Notes: generated by a model from the sequence alone, not told the origin. 64,000 nt of DNA from Isochrysis galbana (GCA_018136815.1 CM030940.1:3342601-3406600); one strand, 5' to 3'; counted from the stretch's first letter, positions 54,301 through 62,742 are shown. Program-made: numbers and translations.

Positions 54301-57300
54301 GCCGCCGCCTCCTTCGCCTCCGCCGCCATCGCCCCCTCCCCCCTCGCCGCCGCCACCATCGCCGCCGCCACCATCGCCGCCGCCGCCATCGCCGCCGCCA
54401 CCATCACCGCCGCCTCCCTCGCCCCCGCCACCCTCACCGCCGCCGCCCTCGCCGCCGCCGCCCTCGCCACCGCCGCCCTCGCCACCGCCGCCGTCGCCAC
54501 CGCCCCCATCGCCGCCGCCCTCGCCGCCGCCGCCCTCGCCGCCGCCGCCCTCGCCGCCACCGCCCTCGCCGCCGCCGCCATCGCCGCCGCCGCCATCGCC
54601 GCCGCCGCCATCGCCGCCACCGCCATCGCCGCCACCGCCATCGCCGCCGCCGCCCTCGCCGCCGCCGCCCTCGCCGCCGCCGCCATCGCCGCCGCCGCCC
54701 TCGCCTCCTCCCCCCTCGCCACCCCCCCCTCGCCACCCCTCCCTCTCCCCCTCCCCCCTCGCCGCCCCCACCGTCGCCGCCGCCGCCATCGCCGCCGCCT
54801 CCCTCGCCACCGCCTCCCTCGCCACCTCCACCCTCACCACCGCCGCCGTCACCCCCGCCGCCCTCGCCACCGCCGCCCTCGCCACCGCCGCCTTCGCCAC
54901 CGCCGCCCTCGCCGCCGCCGCCCTCGCCGCCGCCGCCCTCGCCGCCGCCGCCCTCGCCGCCGCCGCCCTCGCCGCCGCCACCCTCGCCTCCGCCCCCTTC
55001 TCCACCGCCACCATCGCCGCCGCCCCCGTCGCCGCCGCCACCCTCACCGCCACCGCCGTCGCCACCGCCACCATCACCACCGCCTCCCTCGCCACCTCCA
55101 CCCTCGCCACCGCCGCCGTCGCCCCCGCCTCCGTCCCCACCGCCGCCGTCGCCACCGCCGCCATCGCCGCCACCACCCTCGCCGCCACCTCCCTCGCCAC
55201 CACCGCCCTCGCCTCCACCACCGTCGCCACCGCCGCCCTCGCCACCGCCGCCCTCGCCACCGCCGCCCTCGCCTCCTCCACCCTCTCCACCTCCCCCCTC
55301 GCCACCCCCTCCCTCGCCCCCTCCCCCCTCGCCGCCCCCACCGTCGCCGCCCCCGCCATCGCCGCCGCCTCCCTCGCCACCGCCTCCCTCGCCACCTCCA
55401 CCCTCACCACCGCCGCCGTCGCCACCGCCTCCCTCGCCGCCGCCGCCCTCGCCGCCGCCGCCCTCGCCACCGCCACCATCACCACCGCCGCCCTCGCCGC
55501 CGCCGCCCTCGCCGCCGCCGCCCTCGCCGCCGCCACCCTCGCCTCCGCCCCCTTCTCCACCGCCACCATCTCCGCCGCCACCATCCCCGCCGCCCCCGTC
55601 GCCGCCGCCCCCCTCACCGCCACCGCCGTCGCCACCGCCACCATCACCACCGCCTCCCTCGCCACCTCCACCCTCGCCACCGCCGCCGTCGCCACCGCCT
55701 CCGTCCCCGCCGCCGCCTTCGCCACCGCCGCCCTCGCCGCCACCACCCTCGCCGCCACCGCCCTCGCCGCCACCGCCCTCGCCTCCACCACCGTCGCCAC
55801 CGCCGCCCTCGCCACCGCCGCCCTCGCCACCGCCGCCCTCGCCTCCTCCGCCCTCGCCACCTCCACCCTCGCCACCCCCTCCCTCGCCACCGCCACCCTC
55901 GCCGCCGCCGCCGTCGCCGCCCCCTCCCTCACCGCCACCATCGCCACCGCCACCATCGCCACCCCCCCCCTCGCCACCGCCGCCATCGCCACCGCCGCCA
56001 TCGCCGCCGCCGCCATCGCCGCCGCCGCCATCGCCGCCACCGCCATCGCCGCCACCGCCATCACCGCCATCGCCATCGCCGCCACCACCATCGCCGCCAC
56101 CGCCGTCTCCCCCCCCACCATCGCCCCCGCCGCCATCGCCGCCGCCGCCATCGCCACCGCCGCCGTCGCCTCCGCCACCTTCTTTTCCGCCACTTGTGCC
56201 TACCGGGGTTCCCGCAAGGCCCCCCCCACCGCCATCCGCTCCCCCGCCATCGCCGCCGCCCTCACCCCCTCCACCCTCACCTTCGCCGCCGCCCCCTCCC
56301 CCCCCCCGCCCTCTCCCCCTCCCCCCTCTCCCCCCCCGCCCCAGCCGCCATCTCCACCCAGTCCTCCACCGTCGCCCCCACCCGCTGCGCCTCTTGCTGT
56401 CAAGGTTGTCGGCACTGCATCAGACGGCTTCGCTGGCAGTCGGCGGCGGGCGCGTTCGCGAATGGTCTTGGATGCTCATACCATCGCAGGTCAAAGTATC
56501 GACCCCGTCTACAACATTCTTGAGGACAGCGAAACCAAGGCGGACATTTATCTTGTCGACGTGGTTCATGGCACCAATCTGGACGCCGACATCCTCTTAG
56601 GTTACTGCGGTACCTCCTGCGCGCTCGGCGAAAACTCCACCTCGTCGCGCGTCACCCTTCTAGGTCTTGTCGAGCGTAACGAGACAGTACGCGAGACACC
56701 GTTGATTTCAGTAGCCAACCGAACCCAAGCAGAAAGCGATGGCTCATTTACCATATCTAACTACTCCTATGCTTACCGCCTCGTGATCAATATCGAGAGC
56801 ACGCGCGTACTCAATAACACCGACAATCTCGATCAGACTGCTGCTGCCCTTGAACGCTCAATTGAGCAAAAGCTATTGGGCGTGTTAGACCTTCTGGACA
56901 CCACCAACTATGTTATCACTACGAGGTCTATCTTCCCACCCCGGCCACCACCGTCGTCACCACCCTCTCCGCCACCTAGTCCCCCGCCACCTTCTCCGCC
57001 ACCCTCCCTCCCTCCGAGTCCGCCGCCGCCATCGCCGCCGCCGATGCCACCTCCGGCCCCCCCCCCGCCATCGACCCCGCCGGGGGCTCCGCCGCCTCCT
57101 TCTCCCCAACCGCTCAAGAATTTGCTCAAGGTGTTTTTGGCAGTGTCCGGCCTTTTATTTGTTTTGAAATGGATTCAATCGTGGTTCATCATGCCGCCCT
57201 CGCCTCCCCCAAGGCCGCTTCCTCCACCACTACCTTCCCCCCCACCCTCGCCCATATCCCCTGACTGCGTGAACCCCGACACCCTAGCTGGCCTAACAAT

Positions 57301-57532
57301 CCGCAACGGCGCCATTGGCGGGGAGTGGTGTTACAACGCCGGTATCACCCTGTCGGAGACCTACGTGCAAGCGGACGCTGAGGCCTGCGAGTCATTCTAC
57401 ATCGACCCGGTGAGGCTCCCACCAAACCCAGCCGGTTTTCCTTTCGACTGCTCTTACGGATGCGCATTATGCTCGTACGAGCTTCGGCCTAATGGCTTCT
57501 ACGCATGCACCGCCGGTCGGCGTGTTTGTTAG
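48326..57532 (+). CDS. giant SPPPP hydroxyproline-rich surface protein
   Basis: The start ATG at 48326 gives a clear signal peptide (MRPWLLSLIALLELLPRSDA) followed at once by the repeat; the frame as it stands is 3068 residues. The repeat, about 48389-56190, codes for roughly 500 SPPPP units, a wall-protein (pherophorin or extensin-like) motif expected to be hydroxylated and glycosylated. The SPPPP phase slips by one base near 50370, 52490, 52690 and 54728 and again near 56300, so in between the open frame reads Arg/His- or Ala-rich sequence. After the repeat comes a non-repeat domain (56390-56930) with NST, NET, NRT and NYS glycosylation sites, a second Pro-rich stretch, a membrane segment (LLKVFLAVSGLLFVLKWIQ, about 57121-57177) and a tail with eight Cys. 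It is probably an anchored cell-surface protein. The slips may be sequencing or assembly errors. Confidence 0.72.
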   Translation: MRPWLLSLIALLELLPRSDAINPSPPPPSPPPPSPPPPSPPPPSPPPPSPPPPSPPPPSPPPPSPPPSPPPPSPPPPSPPPPSPPPPSPPPPSPPPPSPPPPSPPPPSPPPSPPPPSPPPPSPPPPSPPPPSPPPPSPPPPSPPPPSPPPPSPPPPSPPPSPPGPPSPPPPSPPPPSPPPPSPPPPSPPPPSPPPPSPPPPSPPPPSPPPPSPPPPSPPPPSPPAPPLTPPPSPPPPSPPPPSPPPPSPPPPSPPPPSPPPPSPPPPSPPPPSPPPSPPPPSPPPPSPPPPSPPPPSPPPPSPPPPSPPPPSPPPPSPPPPSPPPPSPPPPSPPPPSPPPPSPPPPSPPPPSPPPPSPPPPSPPPPSPPPPSPPPPSPPPPSPPPPSPPPPSPPPPSPPPPSPPPPSPPPPSPPPPSPPPPSPPPSPPPPSPPPPSPPPPSPPPSPPPPSPPPPSPPPPSPPPPSPPPPSPPPPSPPPPSPPPPSPPPPSPPPPSPPPPSPPPPSPPPPSPPPPSPPPPSPPPPSPPPPSPPPPSPPPPSPPPPSPPPPSPPPPSPPPPSPPPPSPPPPSPPPSPPPPSPPPPSPPPPSPPPSPPPPSPPPPSPPPPSPPPPSPPPPSPPPPSPPPPSPPPPSPPPPSPPPPSPPPPSPPPPSPPPPSPPPPSPPPPSPPPPSPPPPSPPPPHHHLRRRRRPRRRRHRPRRHRPRRHRPRRHRRRRHRHRLLRRRLLRRRPRRRRLRRRRPRRRHPRRRHPRRRHPRRHLRLLRHPHRRHRRHRHPRRRHPHRRPPHRRRHLRRRHRHRLPPRHPRRRPLLRHRPRRHRPHRRLHRHRRHRHHPHPHRPHHRRLRRHRPRRRRHPRHRPRRRHPRHHHPHRHHPRLRHRRLRLRHHRHRRHHLRRHRPHRRRPHHRRPPRRRRRRRRRRRLRRRRRPRRRRLHRRLRHHHHRLHRRHHRPHRLHLLRRPHRRRHRHRHPRLRRHRRRRHRRRRHRRRPHRHHPRHHRPPRRRPRRRPLRHHLRRRRRPRHRLRHRRLRRRPPHRRRPPRLRPRRRRPRRRLPRRRHPRLRHLRHHHPRLRHRRHRHRRRRHRRLRHHRRRLRRRHHRRRHHRRRRLHLLRHHHRRLLLPRHPRPRRHRHRPRRRRRHRPRRRRRRPHRRRRRRRPHRHRPHHRRLRRRRPHRHRRPRRRRPRRRRPRRRRPRRRRPRRRRPRRRRPLRRRPRRHRHRRLRRRRLRRRRHRRRRHRRLRHRRRHRPRRHRPRRRLPRRRPHRRRRRRRRHPRRRRPRRPRHRRRRHRHRHRHLHLHHRLRRPRRHRRRRHRLRPPRRPLRRPPLRRRPLPRRRRHRRRRHRRHRHRRRHHRPLLHHRRLHRHPLRRHPLRRHPLHHRRHHRRHPHRPHPLATATVATTLASAPIAPAPVAAAPIAATPFTAAAFTAAAIATAPVASAPLAAAAIAAASFASAAITPPPSPPPPSPPPPSPPPPSPPPPSPPPPSPPPPSPPPPSPPPPSPPPPSPPPPSPPPPSPPPSPPPPSPPPPSPPPPSPPPPSPPPPSPPPPSPPPPSPPPPSPPPPSPPPPSPPPPSPPPPSPPPSPPPPSPPPPSPPPPSPPPPSPPPPSPPPPSPPPPSPPPPSPPPPSPPPPSPPPPSPPPPSPPPPSPPPPSPPPPSPPPPSPPPPSPPPPSPPPPSPPPPSPPPPSPPPPSPPPPSPPPSPPPPSPPPPSPPPPSPPPPSPPPPSPPPPSPPPPSPPPPSPPPPSPPPPSPPPPSPPPPSPPPSPPPPSPPPPSPPPPSPPPPSPPPPSPPPPSPPPPSPPPPSPPPPSPPPPSPPPPSPPPPSPPPPSPPPPSPPPSPPPPSPPPPSPPPPSPPPPSPPPPSPPPPSPPPPSPPPPSPPPPSPPPPSPPPPSPPPPSPPPPSPPPPSPPPPSPPPPSPPPPSPPPPSPPPPSPPPPSPPPPSPPPSPPPPSPPPPSPPPPSPPPPSPPPPSPPPPSPPPPSPPPPSPPPPSPPPPSPPPPSPPPPSPPPPSPPPPSPPPPSPPPPSPPPPSPPPPSPPPPSPPPPSPPPPSPPPPSPPPPSPPPSPPPPSPPPPSPPPPSPPPPSPPPPSPPPPSPPPPSPPPPSPPPPSPPPPSPPPPSPPPPSPPPPSPPPPRHPSLSPSPLAAPTVAAAAIAAASLATASLATSTLTTAAVTPAALATAALATAAFATAALAAAALAAAALAAAALAAAALAAATLASAPFSTATIAAAPVAAATLTATAVATATITTASLATSTLATAAVAPASVPTAAVATAAIAATTLAATSLATTALASTTVATAALATAALATAALASSTLSTSPLATPSLAPSPLAAPTVAAPAIAAASLATASLATSTLTTAAVATASLAAAALAAAALATATITTAALAAAALAAAALAAATLASAPFSTATISAATIPAAPVAAAPLTATAVATATITTASLATSTLATAAVATASVPAAAFATAALAATTLAATALAATALASTTVATAALATAALATAALASSALATSTLATPSLATATLAAAAVAAPSLTATIATATIATPPLATAAIATAAIAAAAIAAAAIAATAIAATAITAIAIAATTIAATAVSPPTIAPAAIAAAAIATAAVASATFFSATCAYRGSRKAPPTAIRSPAIAAALTPSTLTFAAAPSPPPPSPPPPSPPPPQPPSPPSPPPSPPPAAPLAVKVVGTASDGFAGSRRRARSRMVLDAHTIAGQSIDPVYNILEDSETKADIYLVDVVHGTNLDADILLGYCGTSCALGENSTSSRVTLLGLVERNETVRETPLISVANRTQAESDGSFTISNYSYAYRLVINIESTRVLNNTDNLDQTAAALERSIEQKLLGVLDLLDTTNYVITTRSIFPPRPPPSSPPSPPPSPPPPSPPPSLPPSPPPPSPPPMPPPAPPPPSTPPGAPPPPSPQPLKNLLKVFLAVSGLLFVLKWIQSWFIMPPSPPPRPLPPPLPSPPPSPISPDCVNPDTLAGLTIRNGAIGGEWCYNAGITLSETYVQADAEACESFYIDPVRLPPNPAGFPFDCSYGCALCSYELRPNGFYACTAGRRVC
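48389..56190 (+). repeat. 7.8-kb coding minisatellite, 15-bp unit
   Basis: The unit is TCNCCNCCNCCNCCN, with N mostly G, C or A, and about 500 copies. Some units are shortened to 12 bases (SPPP). No stop codon can arise from the unit in any of the six frames, so long ORFs run on both strands through it. The plus strand is extremely C-rich, the minus strand GGC-rich. Confidence 0.95.
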
Positions 57533-57580
57533 CGTTTGCGACAAATATACCTACTCCTATAGACTTGTTTCTCTCAAATG

Positions 57581-57720
57581 CGACGGTCAAACAGGGGCTT
57601 TTAATTTTTAGTGAGGGTTGGGGTGCATTTCTTGACCGTGGCGTGATGCTCAATAAAAACCTCCGGGGGGGGGGCACCAGCTGCCACCAAAATCCACGCC
57701 AGGAAATGGTGTGAATCGCC
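57581..57720 (+). repeat. diverged relative of the 374-bp repeat
   Basis: The stretch gacggtcaaacaggggcttt, then agtgagggttggggtgcatt and gccaggaaatggtg follow the same order as 36269-36410 and 62369-62510, with many substitutions. It starts about 50 bp after the stop of the SPPPP gene. Confidence 0.75.
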
Positions 57721-59639
57721 CAACCACCTTGTACTTCGCATTTCGTCCATTCCGCAAAAAGGTGAGCCTATCGGGAATAACATTGTTTTAGATTGGAGGT
57801 CACTTACTCGAAACGGACAGCTCGAAGATGAGTACATAAGTTGAGTAAATAGAGTAAAAGTATTCAAATTACAAATGCTACAAATTGTAGTTCCTGTCTG
57901 CACTCGTCGCTAAACATTACATGATTCCGCCACTCGCCACATGCAAACCGACAAAATGGGCGAGGGCTAGGCGTTGCGCTAACACATTGATATCTAATCG
58001 ATATCTTGTATTCAGACAAATACAATAGACCACACATCTGAAGCTCAACTGTCCGAAAATCGCCACTCCAGTTTGTTTGACCTACCACTACCACACACCC
58101 TCATCGGTGAAACTTCTCGTCGGCGGGCCACACACAGTCCATAGTATGCGCACAGCCCCGAGCAATAAGCACTTGCGCAAGATGATCACTCCCCTATACA
58201 CCGTCGACAAAGACTTCAACTTGGAGATCTCGGACGCCCTAGCTAGCGCTAGCGCAAGCAGCGAACGAACTAGGAGCATCAGGAACATAACATTAGTAGG
58301 CTGGTCACTCACGCTTTTAAACCACTATTTTCCACCCCTCCTGGGTGTCCAAGGATTCCCCAGGGACCCCCCTTACCTGCCCCCCCAGACCCAGACCCCC
58401 CCCCCCCCCGAACCCCCTCTACCCCAGACTCCCCCGCCTTGTCCGGCCCATGGAAGTCTATTTTTTTTGGGAGAATGGGAGGATCGCGCGCGTGAGAGAA
58501 TCAAAGCAGTGAATGTCGGGCGAATCCCCATAACAAACACGGAGGTTCCGCGTCAGCCGATCGCCGGCTGTCGGCCTCGCAATGGCTGCCAGCTGGTGAG
58601 GAGCCCAAGCTCAAGCGCCTCGCGAGGGATGTGGGAGGTCCCTGGTGGGTCGCACGCTCGATCTCGAGCGGTAGCGGATGCTAGGAAGGCCCAGTTGGCG
58701 GTTATCCCCGAAGCATCCCGGCCGGACGCCATAGCTGAACTCAATCGTAAAGTAGTAGATAAGAGACGTACGTTCTCGCCGGCCCCGTCTCTAGCGGAAA
58801 ATATCATAAGGGCGGAAGAGCTGTGTAATCGCTCGCACGACTACCTACCCGGGCGCATGGAAAGACGGCAAGTGCAAGATTGTATGCGCTTTTCCGCGCG
58901 CGAGCGCCGGACGCCCCGGGAAGCAACCCAAGGGCGGCTTTTGCGCCCTAGGCGCCGTGCAAGTAGCAAGTAGAGGCTAGTTTTTAAGATTTGCTTCTGC
59001 TTCTGTTCGGTACTATTTGCTTGTCTGAATGCGGAATGTATGCTCTATTTTTAATCGTTTAGCTAGTTCTGTGAGTTTACGCTTTGGTATAAGTTCGTTG
59101 TTCGTTGTCGTCGGTGGTGGTGAAAACCCAGTGAGGCGAACTGCCCTACGTCGGGCGACTCACCAGGAAAAGCACCGGGGGGGGGAGGAGGAACCTCTAG
59201 TCCGTGAAGCTGAACGGCCCTTACAGCTCTGGCCGCGAGCGATCCTCGAGAAATAAAAGACTGCGCCTCGAGGTACCTGCCACAAGGGTCCCCGCAGGCG
59301 CCTTGAGCCTCTCCCTCCTCATCTTCCTCCTGTCGCCAGCCGCCCCTCTCCGCCCGTTTGCTCACGCAAACGGGGCTCATTTCCATTTCTCATCGCTCTC
59401 CATCGGGGGGTGTTCAAAACCCCTCGTCCCTCGTCCCTCTCTCGATCTGCATCTCTATTCTCTCCCAGCGCTCTCCCTGCGGCGCGTCGCCATGCGGCGC
59501 GCCATGGCCTGCTCTCAGAGGTCCTTTGGGGGCTCCCAGAGAGCCAGCAAGGGCAGCTCAGGTCAGGGGGCAGTGGAGCAGTGGAGGCTGGGGCTCAGCC
59601 CCTGGCCCCCCTGCTGCCTCTTCACGCTCGCCTCGCTAG
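57721..59639. other. no recognised gene; one uncharacterised open frame
   Basis: A frame at about 58320-58973 (plus) reads a Pro-rich start and a basic, Arg-rich end (LAENIIRAEELCNRSHDYLP) without a known domain. A stretch at 59120-59185 (gaaaacccag...caccaggaaaagcaccgg) repeats the sequence before the gypsy remnant at 32705-32800, so part of this region may belong to the same old retroelement family. The remainder shows nothing I can support. Confidence 0.45.
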
Positions 59640-59895
59640 GCCCATGGGAGCCGCCCAGAGGCCCCTGTCTGCCTGGCGGCCAGGGATGAGGGGGGAGTCA
59701 GCTCGAGGGCAGGCCCAGTCTGGGCGTGGGACTGCGAATCGTGGCCCGCGCCCACAGGGGTCTTGGCCAGAGTGATATTTGCCCAACCCCTGCCAGAAGG
59801 CAGGGGGCCAGGGGCTGGAGTTGATTGTACGGGCCCACCCCGGGGGGTGTCCGCGATGGAGAGAGGGGGGCGCGAGGCCCCCATTGACCCACACT
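59640..59895 (-). repeat. dispersed GC-rich repeat, family X copy B
   Basis: On the minus strand this reads tgggtcaatgggggcctcgc and continues through the same motifs as copy A at 343-590 (gcggacaccccccggggtgg, then gcctgccctcgagctgactc). The two copies are clearly homologous over about 250 bp. Confidence 0.8.
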
Positions 59896-60141
59896 TATAA
59901 ATGTAGGTTCAAAGTATGTTCACGAAAGCAGGGGGAAGCTCCTCTCACTCTGGGTCCCGCCAATCGCGCCCAAAGCGCCCTAGGGCGCTCTCCAACGAAC
60001 ACCATCACCATGCACATCCTGTCCGGTAGCAAGGGCTGCTTGGGGATCGGGAGCGGGCACGGCGTGCTCCGTAGGTTGAAAATTATAAAAATGTTTTAGT
60101 CTGCATGACTAGGATAGATGGTGCCCAGAGGACCTCACTCA

Positions 60142-60936
60142 TCACCTAGACAGACGGCCGGTGATGGCCTCCTCCCTATCCGGGATTTCGATGCCACATG
60201 ATGCAAGATGATTGAGTGATGTCAAGTAGATTGCACTCGCGTCTTCACCTTCCTCGACCACCTCGGCTTCAGAAACCAGCAAAGGGACACAGTCGGCTTC
60301 TTTTGGTTGCGTCTTAAAGAGTTGTTCGGTGGGGGTCTGCTCGATGCGTTTCTCGGCGGGGGGCTGGGCCACATCAATTTGCAAGCCTGCCAATTTCTGT
60401 TTGAATTTCGAGTAGAAAGCTGATGGAGCGGCCGTTGGGTCGAACGGTTCTGGTGTGGCGAACCGGCATTTACATCCAATTCCAAAGGAGGTTTCCGTGA
60501 CAGTAGATGTGCCATGGCCTAGTTCTTCGAGATTCTCATGGATGGATGGGTGGTCAAGAGAGAGTGCTGCTGGGATAGCTGCTCGCCATGGCTCAATAGG
60601 GAAGGCTTCAGCGAGGCAACTGCGACCTATCTTGCGCCCCTCGAGCGCTCTGCTCGCTTGGCCCTCCGGCGACCAATACGCAGAAGTCAACGGGGCGTAC
60701 AACCTCTTGAAGCGAGACTTCATTATGGAATCCTTGTGCTCGTGAGACCGTAGGAAATGTTTCTCATCAAAGAGCACGTCACGGGAGGTACCAGATTGCC
60801 AGCTTTGCTCGCGCACCCGTGCTTTGGCGACTGCCCCTGCTGCCTTCACCATTGCCTGGACCTCTTTCTCCCTAGCCGCGCGCCGCTGTAGAGCCAATCG
60901 ACTTTCAGAGGACATTGAATCTCGGAGCGGCAGCAT
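60142..60936 (-). CDS. hypothetical protein, possibly a 3' exon
   Basis: A clean frame ends at 60142 (TGRLSR). The first in-frame ATG is at 60936 (MLPLRDSMSSESR), giving 264 residues. The sequence just upstream (LRVSSSEEGFDPDHPFSS... KPSVPLYQSGYSQ) also looks coding, but no ATG is found before an upstream stop, so an earlier exon is likely. The first part has a basic helix (RLALQRRAAREKEVQAMVK). The middle carries SRFKRLYAPLTSAYWSPEG and a Cys-containing GIGCKCRF motif. The end is acidic (VSEAEVVEEGED). I recognise no family. Codon use and a lack of repeats suggest a host gene. Confidence 0.6.
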   Translation of the reverse strand: MLPLRDSMSSESRLALQRRAAREKEVQAMVKAAGAVAKARVREQSWQSGTSRDVLFDEKHFLRSHEHKDSIMKSRFKRLYAPLTSAYWSPEGQASRALEGRKIGRSCLAEAFPIEPWRAAIPAALSLDHPSIHENLEELGHGTSTVTETSFGIGCKCRFATPEPFDPTAAPSAFYSKFKQKLAGLQIDVAQPPAEKRIEQTPTEQLFKTQPKEADCVPLLVSEAEVVEEGEDASAIYLTSLNHLASCGIEIPDREEAITGRLSR

Positions 60937-61047
60937 TTGTGAGTATCCAGACTGATACAGCGGCACAGAGGGCTTGCGCTGCTTGTGGATCTGCGATGAG
61001 AATGGATGATCAGGATCAAACCCTTCCTCCGACGAGGATACTCGCAA

Positions 61048-61285
61048 ATGTTTTGCAAGGGTGCTCGGTCTCGCGCTCGCCGGTGTTGTGCGGTTCGTGC
61101 CGCGGCGACCCGACGCTCAGGTCTCCAGCGTTCAGCGTGTGGTGAGCGGCAAGCTCCACCCCTCTCTCACCGCTCCCCACTTCTACGGGTGACCTGTTGA
61201 AACGACTACTCTACTCTAGACTCTACCACTAAAACTCAGTGTTCGGTAAGTACCCCTGCTTATCTGCTTATTGTATGCTTTGCCG
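61048..61285. other. upstream region of the hypothetical gene
   Basis: Contains the possible upstream coding extension of the 60.1-60.9 kb gene (to about 61120 on the minus strand) and nothing else that I can support. Confidence 0.45.
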
Positions 61286-61707
61286 CCAGCGCGCTCGGTG
61301 CCGGCTCAAAGTTATTGGGCACTCGCGCTTATCTCGGCACCGGCACGGTAGCGTTGAAGCCCGGGGCGTGGCCGATTTCGTCGCGGTGCACGCGGGCGGA
61401 TGCGGCGATTGGCGTAGCTGCAAAGGTGGCATTTGTGAATATGAATATGATGCTTGGTGGGCCACCCAGTACGGCTGGATCAACACCAAAGCGCCTCCAG
61501 CGCGCTCGGTGCCGGCTCAAAGTTGGACACTCGCGCGTATCTCGGCACCGGCACGGTAGCGTTGAAGCCGGGGGCGTGGCCGATTTCGTCGCGGTGCACG
61601 CGGGCGGCGGGCGGCTGCGGCGACTGGCGTAGCTGCAAGGGTGGCATTTGTGAATATGATGCTTGGTGGTTGGTGGTTGGTGGGGCCACCCAGTACAACT
61701 GGATCAA
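61286..61707 (+). repeat. 211-bp tandem duplication with exon-like content
   Basis: The unit starting ccagcgcgctcggtgccggc at 61286 is repeated from 61497. The copies differ by small indels, including a short ggttggtggttggtgg expansion near 61670. In the second copy a frame continues into GATQYNWINIKT, AAAQSWCKVG, LNDNCSGS and HIEVNRNQCVLQG (stop near 61861), which is Cys/Trp-containing and protein-like. The first copy has CGDWRSCKGGICEYEYDAWW in a comparable place. This may be a duplicated exon of a small secreted protein; no domain is recognised. Confidence 0.6.
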
Positions 61708-61865
61708 CATTAAAACGCCGGCAGCCGCCCAGTCTTGGTGCAAAGTTGGAGCTTCTCGTCTCAACGACAATTGTAGCGGTAGCGATTCGTTAGCGGCAGT
61801 TAGTAGTGATACTCATGTACATATTGAAGTCAATCGCAATCAATGCGTGTTGCAAGGCTAGGGCT

Positions 61866-62045
61866 CGCTATTAATAGGCACTTTTTGAACCCCCCTATTA
61901 ACGGCATATTAATTGGCTACCGATTAATAGGTTGGCTTCAAAACCCCATTATATTAATCGCCCTATTAATCGATTATTAATCGCTTCTCCACCGAGCTTC
62001 TGAGCTTCCAAAACACCCTATTAATAGCCTATTAATATAAGGATT
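61866..62045. repeat. TATTAAT-rich patch
   Basis: About nine copies of ctattaat/attaatag occur in 180 bp, a clear AT-rich island in GC-rich surroundings. Spacing is irregular (about 10-35 bp). Confidence 0.75.
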
Positions 62046-62094
62046 ATAGTACAAGTTTACTGCGTTGTAGCGTTGTAGCGCTTTCCCCACGAAC

Positions 62095-62197
62095 AAAAAA
62101 AAGTTGAGGCCCAGGACGCACACAAGGTGCGCCCCGGAATCGAACCCCTCAACTTGCAGCCTACGACGGGACTGCTGCGCACTAAGCTAGGTTTCGC
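62095..62197 (-). ncRNA. tRNA-like Pol III unit (pseudo-tRNA or SINE)
   Basis: On the minus strand an A-box-like TAGCTTAGTGC (about 62179-62189) is followed by a perfect B box GGTTCGATTCC (62136-62146) and a T8 run at 62102-62095 that would act as a Pol III terminator. The stems of a normal cloverleaf do not form well: the T-stem is mismatched and no anticodon loop with T33 is seen. An aagttgagg/cctcaactt hairpin precedes the T run. A tRNA-derived SINE head or a tRNA pseudogene fits best. Confidence 0.35.
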
Positions 62198-62368
62198 CGA
62201 TGCTCACAAGGCTCAGAAGTAATACAAATTCATGCCATGTACAATCTCTCTTTGTCTCCCCTCCTGTTCTTCTCCTCTCTCTCTCCCCCTCCCCATATCT
62301 CGTCAGTTGGTCGCGTCAGCAAACTATCAAACTATGGTTTGATGTTCTAGTTCTATGTCTATCCATGG

Positions 62369-62742
62369 TAGGGCGGTCAAACAGGGGCTTTTTAACTATT
62401 AGTAAGGGTTGGGCTGCATTTTTTGACCGTGGCGCGAGGCCCAATAAAAAACCTTCAGGGGGGGCCACCTGCCGCCACGAAAATCTTAGCCAGGAAATGG
62501 TGCGATTCTCCCCCCCTCCCCCCCCCTCCGTCACGCGCGCTCACGCTCTACCCGTAAAGAATGGGCGGTCGCGCCCGCGGGGGGATCGATTCCTTTATAT
62601 CTAAGCTACATTCGGCATTTGATTCCCGCCCGATGCAGCGCCGTGTCGGGCTGCCGACAGTCCGACCACCCCCTGACCCTCTGGCATCATGGCCCGCGCA
62701 GCCCACCCAGCTCCTCACAGCGCGCGCACGCGGCTACCCTGG
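62369..62742 (+). mobile_element. 374-bp repeat with TAGGGCGGTCAAACAGG end, copy 2
   Basis: Full-length match to 36269-36642 with about ten differences. The similarity ends abruptly at ctaccctgg, after which the sequence here is unrelated to the GNAT fragment that follows copy 1. Confidence 0.75.

Noticed and set aside
48348-56193. Very long minus-strand ORFs (Ala/Met/Glu-rich and Gly/Glu-rich, up to 1248 residues)
   Set aside because: They are the antisense and off-frame readings of the SPPPP minisatellite, whose unit cannot make a stop in any frame. They have no signal, domain or non-repeat part.
59204-59689. Plus-strand ORF at 59.2-59.7 kb
   Set aside because: Ser/Leu/Pro-rich translation that runs into the family X repeat; no domain.
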